Positions 16,336 through 26,735 are shown, numbered from the stretch's first letter. The stretch: 64,000 nt of DNA from Rhizobiaceae bacterium (GCA_019635775.1 JAHBYU010000012.1:1-64000), one strand, 5' to 3'. Numbers and translations: made by a program. Notes: generated from the letters alone by a model not told the origin.

Positions 16336-17779
16336 GCGCACGAACATCGCGGGCATGTCGATCAGCCGCCTCGTTTGCGGCCTGTGGCAGGTCGCGGACA
16401 TCGAGAAGTCCGGCGAGACGATCGATCCGGAGCGAGGCGCGGATGCCTTGCAGGCTTACACGCAGGCCGGGTTCGACACGTTCGACATGGCCGATCACTA
16501 CGGCAGCGCCGAGATCATAACCGGACGTCTTCTATCGCGGTATCCGACGAATAAGGAACGGCCGCTCGCCTTCACCAAATGGTGCCCCGAGCCGGGGCCG
16601 ATGACAGCCGAGATCGTGCGCAAGGGCGTGCAGGAACGGCTGGACAGGCTCGGCGTCGAGAAGGTCGACTTGCTGCAATTCCACTGGTGGACCTTCGAGC
16701 ATCCGGCCTGGCTGGACGCTTTGCATGAAATGGCGCGGTTGAAGGAGGAAGGCCTCATCGGCGCGATCGGGGTCACCAATTTCGATGCGGCCCACCTTCG
16801 TGTTGCGCTTTCGGACGGCGTACCGCTGGCCACAAACCAGGTGTCCTTCTCGCTGGTGGACAGGCGCGCGGCCGGCGAACTTTCGGAATTGTGCAGGCAG
16901 AAGGGTGTGAGGCTGCTCGCCTATGGCACGCTTTGCGGCGGGTTTCTCTCCGACAAATGGCTGGGCAAGACGGAGCCGACCGAGATCGCCGACTGGAGCC
17001 GCTCGAAATACAAACGCTTCATCGACGTTGCCGGCGGCTGGGAGCCGTTCCAGCGCATTCTCGCAGCCGCATCGGAAATCGGACGCAAGCATGGCGTCTC
17101 GCTGTCCAATGTCGCGTCGCGCTGGGTTCTGGAGCACGAGGCCGTGGCGGCAACCATCATCGGCGCGCGACTGGGCGAGAACGAGCATCGCGACGACAAT
17201 CTGAAGGTCTTCGGCTTCACGCTCGACAGCGACGACCACGCCCGGCTCGAAGCCGCTTTCGCCGCGACAAAGCCTATCCCTGGCGACTGTGGCGACGAAT
17301 ACCGCAAGCCACCGTATCTCACGGCATCCGGCGACCTCAGCCATCATCTCGACGCGATACCATCCGTCTTCAAGGCGGTGCCGGTTCCGGGCAAGCCGGG
17401 CCGAAGCCGCGTTTCCTCCGGCAGCGTGTGGGAGCCGATCGCCGGTTTCAGCCGCGCCGTGCGCGTCAAGGACACGATCAGGGTATCGGGAACGACGGCG
17501 ACGCATGGCGGGGACCGCTGCGTCGCACCCGGCGACGTTGGTGCACAGGCGACATACATCCTCGACAAGATCGCCGCGTCGATCACGGCGCTGGGCGGGA
17601 AACTTGACGATGTCGTTCGCACGCGCGTCTACCTGAAGGACGCCGCGCAATGGGAGCCGGCATCGCGGGCGCATGGCCGTGTGTTCGGCGAGGTGCTGCC
17701 CGCCAATACGATGCTCCAGGCAGGCGACCTGATCGGCGACTACGAGGTTGAGATCGAGGCCGAAGCGGTGGTGGATTAA
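16319..17779 (+). CDS. Aldo/keto reductase-RidA domain fusion protein
   Basis: This 486-residue protein joins an aldo/keto reductase (about residues 1-330) to a C-terminal RidA/YjgF domain (about 365-486). The AKR tetrad is intact (FDMADHYG, FTKWCPEPG, QFHWWTFEHP). The RidA part shows DTIRVSGTTATHGG, ALGGKLDDVVRTRVYLKD and YEVEIEAEAVV. At the position of the deaminase arginine of E. coli RidA (PARSC) it reads PANTM, so canonical imine hydrolysis is unlikely. Start ATG 16319 is uncertain (16304 is in frame). It overlaps livM and converges on the fadJ-like gene with overlapping stop codons. It may process an imported amino compound. Confidence 0.83.
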   Translation: MQRTPERTNIAGMSISRLVCGLWQVADIEKSGETIDPERGADALQAYTQAGFDTFDMADHYGSAEIITGRLLSRYPTNKERPLAFTKWCPEPGPMTAEIVRKGVQERLDRLGVEKVDLLQFHWWTFEHPAWLDALHEMARLKEEGLIGAIGVTNFDAAHLRVALSDGVPLATNQVSFSLVDRRAAGELSELCRQKGVRLLAYGTLCGGFLSDKWLGKTEPTEIADWSRSKYKRFIDVAGGWEPFQRILAAASEIGRKHGVSLSNVASRWVLEHEAVAATIIGARLGENEHRDDNLKVFGFTLDSDDHARLEAAFAATKPIPGDCGDEYRKPPYLTASGDLSHHLDAIPSVFKAVPVPGKPGRSRVSSGSVWEPIAGFSRAVRVKDTIRVSGTTATHGGDRCVAPGDVGAQATYILDKIAASITALGGKLDDVVRTRVYLKDAAQWEPASRAHGRVFGEVLPANTMLQAGDLIGDYEVEIEAEAVVD

Positions 17780-19740
17780 ACCAGTCCCGCCGCAAACATC
17801 GGCCCGCCCCGATGGGCGGGAAAACCGTAGCCGTTGATCATGACGAGATCGATGTCGCTGGCGCGCTGCGCAACCTTCTGCGCGAGGAGCTTCTCTCCCT
17901 CGGCAGCCATCGCGCCGAGCAGCCGAGAGACGATTTCGCCGTCATCGATGGCGCGCGGCTTGATGTTCTTTCTGGTCCGCGCCTCTTCGATCAGGGCCGT
18001 GACCTCGGGGTCGACCGTGCGCCTGCCGTCCGGATAGGCGTACCACCCTCTGCCGGCCTTCTGGCCGAAACGGCCGGCCTCGCAAAGCCGGTCGGCGATC
18101 TCGACATAGCGCTCGGCGGGATCGCGCGTGGCCGCCTGCCGCTTGCGGCGCGCCCATGCGATTTCCAGCCCCGCGAAGTCGAATACGGCGAACGGCCCCA
18201 TCGCAAAACCATAGGCCTCCATCGCGGCGTCGATCTCTTCGGGCAGCGCGCCGTCCTCCAGCAGGAATTCGGCTTCGCGGCGATAGGCCGAGAAGATGCT
18301 GTTGCCGATGAAGCCTTCCGTCACGCCGGTGACGACGGGCAGCTTGCCGAGTTTGCGCGCAACCGCCAGCCCGGTCGCCAGAACGTCGGGTGCGGTCTTC
18401 GCGCAATTCACCACCTCGACCAGTCGCATGATGTTGGCCGGCGAAAAGAAGTGCAGCCCCACGACGCGCTCGGGATGGGTGGTCGCTGCGGCGAGTGTGT
18501 CCGGATCGAGGTATGACGTGTTGGTGGCAAGTATGGCGTCGGCGCGCACGATGCCGTCGAGCTTCGTGAAGAGATCGGCTTTCACCGCGAGATCGTCGAA
18601 GACCGCTTCGATGACGAGATCGGCATCGGCAAGCGCGGCCATGTCGTGCGATGTCGTCAGGCGCGAAAGCCTCTCGTCGCGGCCTTCGGCATCCAGCCTG
18701 CCGGAAGCGACATTGCGGTCAAGCAGAGCGGTGATGCGCTCACGGCCCTTCTGCGCGGCCGCTTCGCTCATGTCGACGCCCGTGACATGATAGCCACCGT
18801 CGAGCGCGGCAACTGCGATGCCGCAGCCCATGAGGCCGAGGCCGACAATGCCGACGCGCGTTACAGACCTGGGCGCGACGCCTTCCAGCGCATCGATCTT
18901 CGTGGCCGCGCGCTCGGCGAAGAACACATGACGCAGCGCCTTCGCCTGATCGGAGTCGCGCAGGCGCAGGAAGGTCTCGCGCTCGTCTGCCAGACCATCG
19001 GACAGGGACTTCTCGGCAGCGGAGCGCACGAGCCGCAATGCTTCTGCCGGAGCATGCTGGCCGCGTGCGCGCGACAGCACCTTTCTGGTCATCGCGCTGA
19101 AGGCTTCTGCCTCGAAAGGAGGAACGTCCAGCGCGCCCGTACGGCGCGGCGGTTTGCCCGCCAGATCCCGAGCCGCGCCGATGGCCTGCGCGACGAGATC
19201 GCCATTCGCAACGGCGTCCACGATGCCGAGGCCAAGTGCCTCTTGCGCTGCGACCATGCGGCCGGTGGCCGCCAATTCGGCAGCGGCGACAACGCCGGCA
19301 AGACGGGGCAGGCGCTGCGTGCCACCCGCGCCCGGCACGATGCCGAGCTTGACTTCGGGGAGGGCTATTTTCGCGGAAGGGGACGCGATGCGATGATGGC
19401 AGCCAAGAGCCACTTCCAGCCCACCGCCGAGCGCCGCGCCGTTGATCGCGGCAATAACGGGTTTCTCGCTTGATTCTATGCGCTCGATCACGGCCGGCAG
19501 AATCGGATCGGCCATCGGCTTTCCGAACTCGCGGATATCGGCGCCGCCAACGAACGTCTTGCCCGCTCCGGTGACCACAATGCCCAAGATGCCTGCGTCG
19601 GTCGAGGCGTGATCGATCGAGGCAAAAAGGCCCTGCCGCATATCCGCCGAAGCGGCGTTGACGGGAGGGTTGTCGATGGTGACGACAAGAACGCCTTCGA
19701 CGACGGCGCCAGTCACGGACTGCGAAAAGTTCAGGGTCAC
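17776..19740 (-). CDS. Bifunctional enoyl-CoA hydratase / 3-hydroxyacyl-CoA dehydrogenase (FadJ-like)
   Basis: This 654-residue protein has an N-terminal crotonase domain (about 1-190; GAGKTFVGGADIREFG, AAINGAALGGGLEVALGCHHRIA, VPGAGGTQRLPRL). It is followed by a 3-hydroxyacyl-CoA dehydrogenase NAD domain (VGIVGLGLMGCGIAVAALDGG, near residue 290) and C-terminal helical domains (GLHFFSPANIMRLVEVV). It is the last gene of the anthraniloyl-CoA operon and would carry out hydration and NAD-linked oxidation in ring or side-chain beta-oxidation. It starts with GTG, 4 bases after the RidA stop. Confidence 0.88.
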   Translation of the reverse strand: MTLNFSQSVTGAVVEGVLVVTIDNPPVNAASADMRQGLFASIDHASTDAGILGIVVTGAGKTFVGGADIREFGKPMADPILPAVIERIESSEKPVIAAINGAALGGGLEVALGCHHRIASPSAKIALPEVKLGIVPGAGGTQRLPRLAGVVAAAELAATGRMVAAQEALGLGIVDAVANGDLVAQAIGAARDLAGKPPRRTGALDVPPFEAEAFSAMTRKVLSRARGQHAPAEALRLVRSAAEKSLSDGLADERETFLRLRDSDQAKALRHVFFAERAATKIDALEGVAPRSVTRVGIVGLGLMGCGIAVAALDGGYHVTGVDMSEAAAQKGRERITALLDRNVASGRLDAEGRDERLSRLTTSHDMAALADADLVIEAVFDDLAVKADLFTKLDGIVRADAILATNTSYLDPDTLAAATTHPERVVGLHFFSPANIMRLVEVVNCAKTAPDVLATGLAVARKLGKLPVVTGVTEGFIGNSIFSAYRREAEFLLEDGALPEEIDAAMEAYGFAMGPFAVFDFAGLEIAWARRKRQAATRDPAERYVEIADRLCEAGRFGQKAGRGWYAYPDGRRTVDPEVTALIEEARTRKNIKPRAIDDGEIVSRLLGAMAAEGEKLLAQKVAQRASDIDLVMINGYGFPAHRGGPMFAAGLV

Positions 19741-19744
19741 GCTG

Positions 19745-20173
19745 TCAGGCCTCGCCCGTTTCTGGCAGGACGGCCATTGCCTGGATCTCGACCTTGGCGC
19801 GGTCTTCGACCAGCGCCGTGACCTCGACCGCAGCCATCGCAGGGAAATGCCTGCCGATCACTTCGCGATAGGCCTGCCCGACGCCCTTCAGATTGGCGAG
19901 ATATTCCTGCTTCGAGGTGAAGTACCAGGTCATGGTTGTGATGTGCTCGGGCCTGCCTCCCGCCTCGGCGAGGATTGCGACGACGTTCTCGAGCGTCTGC
20001 CGGACCTGTCCGGCGAAGTCGTCTGTCTCCCACTGCTGCTGGCCGTTCCAGCCAACCTGTCCTCCGATGAAGACAAGCCTCCCGCTCGCCGCCACGCCGT
20101 TCGCGTAGCCGACAGGTTTTGCCCAACCCTCTGGCTGCAGGACCTCGTGCATCAGTTGTTTCTTCAGATCCAT
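19745..20173 (-). CDS. RidA/YjgF family protein in the anthranilate operon
   Basis: This 142-residue single-domain Rid protein has ANGVAASGRLVFIGGQVGWN, VRQTLENVVAILAEAGGRPEHITTMTWYF and KVEIQAMAVL. The strand that carries the catalytic arginine in E. coli RidA (PARSC) reads PAMAA, so it belongs to an Arg-less Rid branch and may not be a classical imine deaminase. It is tightly packed between kynA (2 bases) and the fadJ-like gene (4 bases). The pathway creates an enamine (2-amino-5-oxocyclohex-1-enecarbonyl-CoA), so an enamine-handling role is attractive but unproven. Confidence 0.85.
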   Translation of the reverse strand: MDLKKQLMHEVLQPEGWAKPVGYANGVAASGRLVFIGGQVGWNGQQQWETDDFAGQVRQTLENVVAILAEAGGRPEHITTMTWYFTSKQEYLANLKGVGQAYREVIGRHFPAMAAVEVTALVEDRAKVEIQAMAVLPETGEA

Positions 20174-20175
20174 GC

Positions 20176-21015
20176 CTAAAGCTCCGTGCGTACTTTCCAG
20201 AGTTCGGGAAACAGTTCCACCTCAAGCATGCGCCTGAGGTAGGAGACACCGGCAGTCCCGCCGGTGCCGCGTTTCAGCCCGATGATGCGTTCCACCGTGG
20301 TGACGTGGTTGAAGCGCCAGCGCCGGAAATAGTCCTCGAAATCGACCAGCTTCTCGGCGAGTTCGTAGAGCATCCAGTGTGTTTCCGGATCGCGGTAGAC
20401 GATCTTCCAGGCTTCCAGCACCTTCGGGTTCTCTGCGCGCGTCTCGCGCCAGTCCGCACGGGTGGCTTCGTCGCCGATGTCGAACCCCTTGCGGGCAAGA
20501 AGGCGAAGCGCCTCGTCATAGAGGCTCGGCGCCGCGAGGATGTCTTCCAGCTTTGCGGAGACGTCGGGTACGTGCTCGTGCGGCTTCAGCATGGCAAGGT
20601 TGCGGTTGCCTGCCAGGAACTCGATGGCCCGGTACTGCCACGACTGGAAGCCGGACGACTGGCCGAGGGAAGAGCGGAACTCGGTATATTCGCTGGGCGT
20701 CATGGTGCGCAGCACGTCCCACGCGCCAGTCAGTTGTTCGAAGATGCGCGCCACGCGCGTCAGCATCTTGAAGGCGGGCTCCAGCCTGTCGGCACGGATC
20801 GCCTTCATCGCCGCGCGAATTTCGTGGATGGCGAGTTTCATCCACAGCTCCGATGTCTGGTGCTGGATGATGAACAGCATCTCGTCATGCGCGGACGAAA
20901 GCGGCTCCTGCGCATCCAGCACCCGCTCCAGATGCAGATAGTCGCCATAGGACATGCGCCCCTGGAACGACATCTGCGCGCCTTCGCTTGAAGGATCGTA
21001 GGGCTTGTTGCTCAT
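20176..21015 (-). CDS. kynA: Tryptophan 2,3-dioxygenase
   Basis: This 279-residue heme dioxygenase opens the indole ring of L-tryptophan to N-formylkynurenine. The family signatures are clear: [39 protein letters not shown] with substrate- and heme-pocket residues, [14 protein letters not shown], and the heme-ligand histidine in [20 protein letters not shown]. The start at 21015 is set by the 4-base ATGA overlap with kynU and by family length; a long upstream extension in this frame is spurious. It is co-transcribed with kynU, so the tryptophan to kynurenine to anthranilate route is expected. Confidence 0.97.
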   Translation of the reverse strand: MSNKPYDPSSEGAQMSFQGRMSYGDYLHLERVLDAQEPLSSAHDEMLFIIQHQTSELWMKLAIHEIRAAMKAIRADRLEPAFKMLTRVARIFEQLTGAWDVLRTMTPSEYTEFRSSLGQSSGFQSWQYRAIEFLAGNRNLAMLKPHEHVPDVSAKLEDILAAPSLYDEALRLLARKGFDIGDEATRADWRETRAENPKVLEAWKIVYRDPETHWMLYELAEKLVDFEDYFRRWRFNHVTTVERIIGLKRGTGGTAGVSYLRRMLEVELFPELWKVRTEL

Positions 21016-22205
21016 GTGACGGCAGCCTTCCGATGATATTCGGGGCGGTCCCAAAGCCCATCCTTCATGATGCTTTCGAGGATTGCGACTGCGCCGAGCA
21101 CCTCCTTCTCGCCGATATAGAGCGGCGTGAAGCCGAAACGGATCGCATCGGGCGCGCGGAAGTCGCCGATGACGCCGCGCGCAATCAGGGCCTGCATGAT
21201 TGCGTAGCCCTGCGGATGTCGGAAGGACACCTGGCTGCCGCGCTGATGGCCGTGGCGCGTGGTTGCGAGCTCCAGGCCGGGGCACCGTCCCTCCACTTCG
21301 CGGATGAATAGGTCGCACAGTCCGATGGACGCGGCGCGCACATCGAGCATGGAGACGCCTTCCCATGCGTCGAGCGCGGCGTCGAGCACGGTCAGCGCGA
21401 TGACCGGTGGCGTGCCGACACGCATGCGGTCGATGCCCTGTCCGGCGCGATAGTCCAGATCGAAGGCGAAGGGCGCCTCATGGCCGAGCCAGCCCGAAAG
21501 GGCGGGGCGGGCCGTCTCGGCGTGCTTTGGCGCGACATAGATGAAGGCCGGCGCGCCAGGCCCGCCGTTGAGATATTTGTAGGTGCAGCCGACCGCGAAA
21601 TCCGCATCCGCGCCGTAGACATCGACCGGCAGCGCGCCAGCCGAGTGAGCAAGGTCCCAGACCGCGAGCGCGCCCGCCGCATGCGCCTTTTGCGTCAGCG
21701 CCTTCATGTCGTGCAGGCGACCCGTGCGATAGTCCACCTCGGTCACCATGAGCACGGCGACAGTCTCGTCGATGGCCGCCTCGACCTCTTCGGGCTCCAC
21801 GACCTTCAGTTCCAACCCGCGTCCCAGCGAACCGATCAGCCCCTGTGCCATGTAGAGATCCGACGGGAAGTTGCCGCTGTCGGAAAGCACGACCTTGCGG
21901 TCGGGGTTGAGGTCCAGCGCCGCGGCAAGCGCCTGATAGACCTTGATCGACAGCGTGTCGCCCATGACTACAGTGCCTTCCGGCGCGCCGATGAGTTTGC
22001 CGATACGGTCTCCGACACGACGCGGCTGAGCCATCCAGCCCGATACGTTCCAGCCCTTGATGAGGTGTTTGCCCCATTCCTCGGAGAGCATGTCGGCCAC
22101 GCGCTTCTTCGCTGCGACCGGCAACGGCCCGAGCGAATTGCCGTCGAGATAGATGACGCCTTCGGGGATTTCGAACAGCGCGCGCGTGCGGGCGAAATCG
22201 GTCAT
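21012..22205 (-). CDS. kynU: Kynureninase
   Basis: This 397-residue PLP enzyme cleaves kynurenine to anthranilate and alanine. It has the N-terminal [12 protein letters not shown] motif, [15 protein letters not shown], and the PLP-lysine motif [17 protein letters not shown], with [18 protein letters not shown] near the end of the large domain. It is coupled by 4-base overlaps to kynA downstream and the CoA-ligase upstream. Kynurenine formamidase is not in this operon. Confidence 0.97.
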   Translation of the reverse strand: MTDFARTRALFEIPEGVIYLDGNSLGPLPVAAKKRVADMLSEEWGKHLIKGWNVSGWMAQPRRVGDRIGKLIGAPEGTVVMGDTLSIKVYQALAAALDLNPDRKVVLSDSGNFPSDLYMAQGLIGSLGRGLELKVVEPEEVEAAIDETVAVLMVTEVDYRTGRLHDMKALTQKAHAAGALAVWDLAHSAGALPVDVYGADADFAVGCTYKYLNGGPGAPAFIYVAPKHAETARPALSGWLGHEAPFAFDLDYRAGQGIDRMRVGTPPVIALTVLDAALDAWEGVSMLDVRAASIGLCDLFIREVEGRCPGLELATTRHGHQRGSQVSFRHPQGYAIMQALIARGVIGDFRAPDAIRFGFTPLYIGEKEVLGAVAILESIMKDGLWDRPEYHRKAAVT

Positions 22206-23821
22206 TGCATGTCCCTTAGCCGGAAGCGCTGTATCTTGCCGGTCTGCGTCTTGGGCAGCGCGTCCACGAACTTTATCGAGCGCGGATACTTGTATGGGGC
22301 GATCGTCGCCTTGACGTGGTCCTGGAGGACCTTGCGCATCAGGTCGTCGCCCTCGACGCCTTCGACCAGAACGACATGCGCCTCAACGATCTGGCCGCGA
22401 TCCGTGTCCGGAGCGCCGATGACAGCGCATTCCCTCACATGCACGTGGGCGAGAAGTGCGGCCTCCACCTCGGGTCCGGCGATGTTGTAGCCTGACGAAA
22501 TGATCATGTCGTCGGAGCGTGCGGCAAAGTGGAAGAAGCCCTCGTCATCCTGCACGAAGGAATCGCCGGTCAGGTTCCAGCCGTTGCGCACATACTTGGT
22601 CTGCCGGTCATCCGACATGTAGCGGCAGCCAGTCGGACCACGCACGGCCAGACGCCCGATCGTGCCGCGTGGAACCTCGTTCATATCCTCGTCGACGATC
22701 TTGGCCTCGTAGCCGGTGACGGGTTTGCCGGTGCGGCCGGGGGCCATGTCGGTGAGCCGGTTCGAGATGAAGATGTGAAGCATCTCGGTTGCGCCGATGC
22801 CGTCGAGGATCGGCTTGCCAATCTTGGTGGTCCAGTCCTCGAACACCGGCGCCGGAAGCGTCTCGCCAGCCGACACCGCGATGCGCAACGACGAAAGGTC
22901 GGCACCCTTGTCCATTGCCGCCAGCATGGCGCGGTATGCGGTCGGCGCGGTGAAACTGATCGTCGCCTTGTACGTCTCGATGATCTCGATCATGTTCGGC
23001 GGCGTCGCGCTTTCGAGCAACGTGGCTGCTGCGCCGAAGCGCAGCGGGAAGATGGCGAGCCCGCCAAGCCCGAAGGTGAAGGCGAGCGGCGGCGAGCCGA
23101 CGAAAACGTCGTCGGGCGTGACGCCCAGCACTTCCTTTGCATAGCCGTCGGCGATGATGAGAAGGTCGCGATGGAAATGCATTGTCGCCTTTGGCACGCC
23201 GGTGGTGCCAGAGGTGAAGCCGAGCAGCGCGACGTCGTCGCGGCCGGTCTGGACGGCGTCGAAACGAACCGGCTTGCTGAGCGCTGCGCGGTCGAGTTCG
23301 GCGTCGTGGTTTGCGGTGCCGTCGAAGCCGATCACCTGCTTCAGGAAACCACTGGTCTTGGCGCAGGCGACCATCTCGTCCATCAGCCGCGTGTCGCAAA
23401 GCGCCAGCGTGATCTCGGCCTTGTCGACGATCTGCGTCAGTTCGCCCGCGCGCAGCATCGGCATGGTGTTGACCACGACCGCGCCGGCCTTGGTGGCGGC
23501 AAGCCAGCAGGCGACCATGGCAGGGTTGTTGGCGGACCGGATAAGCACCCGGTTGCCCGGCTTCACGCCGTAATTCTCCACCAGCGCATGCGCCAGCCGG
23601 TTGGTCCAGTCCGACAGTTCCTTGTAAGTGCGCCGCCGGCCATTGCCGATCAGCGCGGTGTTGTCGCCGAACCCTTGTTCGACCAAGCGGTCAGTCAGTT
23701 CGACCGCAGCGTTCAGCCGCTCCGGATAGTCGAAACCGTCGAGCAGGAAATCCGGCCACTGCTCCTTCGGCGGCAGGTTATCCCGCGTGAACGTATCCGT
23801 GTGAGCAGAAGGCCCCAGCAT
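22202..23821 (-). CDS. Probable 2-aminobenzoate (anthranilate)-CoA ligase
   Basis: This 539-residue ANL-superfamily enzyme has the P-loop-like LGFTSGTTGVPKATMHFHRD, a benzoate-CoA-ligase-like GIGATEMLHIFISNR stretch, the hinge RSDDMIISSGYNIAGPEVE and the C-terminal catalytic lysine in PKTQTGKIQRFRL. The GATEMLHIFISNR segment is characteristic of benzoate/aminobenzoate ligases. Position between kynureninase and the aminobenzoyl-CoA monooxygenase set points to anthranilate as the substrate. It forms anthraniloyl-CoA from anthranilate, ATP and CoA in the cytoplasm. It starts one base after the cupin gene. Confidence 0.88.
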   Translation of the reverse strand: MLGPSAHTDTFTRDNLPPKEQWPDFLLDGFDYPERLNAAVELTDRLVEQGFGDNTALIGNGRRRTYKELSDWTNRLAHALVENYGVKPGNRVLIRSANNPAMVACWLAATKAGAVVVNTMPMLRAGELTQIVDKAEITLALCDTRLMDEMVACAKTSGFLKQVIGFDGTANHDAELDRAALSKPVRFDAVQTGRDDVALLGFTSGTTGVPKATMHFHRDLLIIADGYAKEVLGVTPDDVFVGSPPLAFTFGLGGLAIFPLRFGAAATLLESATPPNMIEIIETYKATISFTAPTAYRAMLAAMDKGADLSSLRIAVSAGETLPAPVFEDWTTKIGKPILDGIGATEMLHIFISNRLTDMAPGRTGKPVTGYEAKIVDEDMNEVPRGTIGRLAVRGPTGCRYMSDDRQTKYVRNGWNLTGDSFVQDDEGFFHFAARSDDMIISSGYNIAGPEVEAALLAHVHVRECAVIGAPDTDRGQIVEAHVVLVEGVEGDDLMRKVLQDHVKATIAPYKYPRSIKFVDALPKTQTGKIQRFRLRDMQ

Positions 23822-23822
23822 C

Positions 23823-24275
23823 TCAGGCGTTCGCTTCTTCCGGAAGGAAGTCGACGGCGTGTTCGGCCGACAGCTTGATGATGGTCGGAATGTCGCTCTT
23901 GTCGTGCAACTGCTCGAAAAGTTCCTTCAGCTTGCCGGCCGGCGAAACCCAGAACAATGCGCGGCATGGCTTGTCCGACTTGTTGAAATATCCGTGCGGG
24001 ATACCCCTCGGCATGCGCACGAGGTCTCCCGCTTTCGCGGTCGTCCAGACGCCGTCCAGCTTCAGTTCGAGCTGGCCTTCCTGCACGAGGATGAACTCGT
24101 CCTGGTCGGGGTGGATGTGCACCGGGACGAACTGGCCCGGATCGCTGTTGGTCTCGAACGAGAATGTGCTCTCACACACCGCCTTGGGGTAGTAGACCTG
24201 ACCGAGGATGTTCCATTTGACATCCTCGAAACCGGTGCCGTTCCTGGTGATGCCTTTTTCGAGTTCGTTTGTCAT
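23823..24275 (-). CDS. Cupin-domain protein in the anthraniloyl-CoA operon
   Basis: This 150-residue cytoplasmic single-cupin protein has the metal motif VPVHIHPDQDEFILVQEGQLELKLDG and the second motif RMPRGIPHGYFNKSDKP (His). A helical tail (KLKELFEQLHDK, IPTIIKLSAEHAVDFL) follows the barrel. It lacks the length and second domain of 3-hydroxyanthranilate dioxygenase, so I do not call it that. It sits between acyl-CoA dehydrogenase and ligase genes in a compact operon. A decarboxylase, isomerase or accessory role is possible; unknown. Confidence 0.78.
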   Translation of the reverse strand: MTNELEKGITRNGTGFEDVKWNILGQVYYPKAVCESTFSFETNSDPGQFVPVHIHPDQDEFILVQEGQLELKLDGVWTTAKAGDLVRMPRGIPHGYFNKSDKPCRALFWVSPAGKLKELFEQLHDKSDIPTIIKLSAEHAVDFLPEEANA

Positions 24276-24298
24276 GCGCAGTTCCTTTCCCTCTGGAT

Positions 24299-25455
24299 TT
24301 ATGCTTTGCGGACGTCTGCGAGTACCTGTCTTGCGATAACCACCTTCTGCACGTCGGACGCACCTTCATAGATGCGAAGCGCGCGGATCTCCCGGTAAAG
24401 GCTCTCGACGATGTGTCCCTTGCGCACACCGTCGCCGCCGTGAAGCTGGACGGCCCTGTCGATCACGTCCTGCGCCTTGTCGGTCGCAAAGAGTTTTGCC
24501 ATCGCGGCCTCGCGGGTGACCCGCGGCGCGCCGGAATCCTTAGTCCATGCTGCGCGGTAGATGAGAAGCGCTGCCGCATCGATGTCGAGCGCCATATCGG
24601 CGAGATGTCCCTGAACCATCTGCAGTTCTGCGAGCGGCGCACCGAAAAGCTGGCGATCGGCCGCACGCTTAAGGCTTTCATCGAAGGCGCGCCGCGCAAA
24701 GCCGAGCGCAGCGGCGCCAACCGTCGAGCGGAACACGTCAAGCACAGACATTGCGATCTTGAAGCCCTCGCCGGGCTTGCCGATCATGGCGGCGGCTGGG
24801 ACGCGCACGCCCTCGAACGACAGGCGCGCCAGCGGATGCGGTGCGATGACCTCCAGCCTTTCCGCAACGGTCAGGCCCTTCGTGTCGGCCGCAACCAGGA
24901 AGGCCGAAAGGCCCTTTGCCCCGGGCGCTTCACCTGTACGGGCGAAAACGACATAGAGGTCGGCGATGCCGCCATTGGAGATCCATGTCTTCTCGCCGTC
25001 GAGGATGTAGCTGTCGCCGTCCTTCGTGGCTGCCATGTCCATGTTGGCGACATCGGAACCGGAGCGCGGCTCGGAAAGCGCGAAGGCGGAAATCGCCTTG
25101 CCGGCGCGCGTCTTCGACAGCCATTCCTTTTGGGCGTCTGTGCCGAACAGGCTGATCGCGCCGGTGCCCAGCCCCTGCATGGCGAAGACGAAATCGGCCA
25201 GCCCGTCGTGGCGCGCAAGCGTCTCGCGCGTGATGCACAGCGTGCGCACATCGAGCGGGGCCGGGTTGGTCGTGTCGATGGCCGTTGGTTTCAGCCAGCC
25301 GTCTCGTCCCAGCATGCCGACGAGCTTGCGGCAGGCGTCGTCCACGTCATGATGATCCACCGGCAGATTGGCGGCGCACCACGCGTCGAGCCTTTCGGCC
25401 CATTCACGATGGCGCGGCTCGAAGAAAGGCCAATCGAGGAAGGAGCGGTCGGGCA

Positions 25456-25456
<1 letters not shown>
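24299..25456 (-). CDS. Acyl-CoA dehydrogenase
   Basis: This 385-residue FAD-dependent enzyme has [20 protein letters not shown] (FAD-binding region), [44 protein letters not shown], and near the C-terminus [20 protein letters not shown], where the glutamate matches the family's catalytic base position. Start ATG 25456 overlaps the enoyl-CoA hydratase stop (TGATG); a longer upstream reading is rejected. It would introduce a double bond into a CoA-bound alicyclic or opened-ring intermediate of anthranilate breakdown. Confidence 0.92.
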
Positions 25457-26264
<808 letters not shown>

Positions 26265-26268
<4 letters not shown>

Positions 26269-26735
26269 TCGTGTCCCTCCCAACTGCTGCTGAACGACTT
26301 CAGCATGGCGGCGAGCCGTTTGGTATCGTCTTCGCCGACGCCGGCAAGAAGCTCGCCGATCCATGCCTCGTGCGCGGCAGCCATCGCCTTGAACTGCGCG
26401 CGCCCGGCCTCCGTCAGCTTCACCACCGACGTGCGCCGGTCGCCGTTGCGGCGCGCCCGCTCCACCAGGCCTTCAGACACGAGACGATCGACGATGCCGG
26501 TGACATTGCCATTGGACACCAAGAGAAAGCTTGAAAGGCCGCTCATCAGCATACCGTCCGAAGTGCGATAGAGCGCGGCCATGACGTCGAAGCGAGGCAG
26601 CGTGGTGTCGAACTCGCGGCGCAGCCGTTCGCGCAGTTCGGCCTCGATGGAACGCGCGGCGCGCAGCATCCTGATCCAGAGGCGCAGGCGCTCCTTGTAG
26701 TCCTTCGAGATGCCGGACAGCGGTGCGCTCACCAT
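26265..26735 (-). CDS. MarR-family regulator of the anthraniloyl-CoA operon
   Basis: This 156-residue MarR protein has the helix-turn-helix [41 protein letters not shown], including the recognition helix and wing (DRR motif). The ATG at 26735 overlaps the dehydrogenase stop by 7 bases. It is internal to the operon, so it is co-expressed with its presumed targets. MarR members in aromatic-CoA pathways generally respond to the aryl-CoA; anthraniloyl-CoA is the likely effector, by inference. A candidate operator is at 29833. Confidence 0.88.

Noticed and set aside
22529-23878. Long plus-strand open frame antisense to the CoA-ligase gene.
   Set aside because: No family resemblance and entirely opposite a convincing ANL ligase.
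23823-24275. 3-hydroxyanthranilate 3,4-dioxygenase for the cupin gene.
   Set aside because: Sequence shows a generic small cupin without the family's characteristic regions, and the operon's chemistry goes through CoA thioesters.
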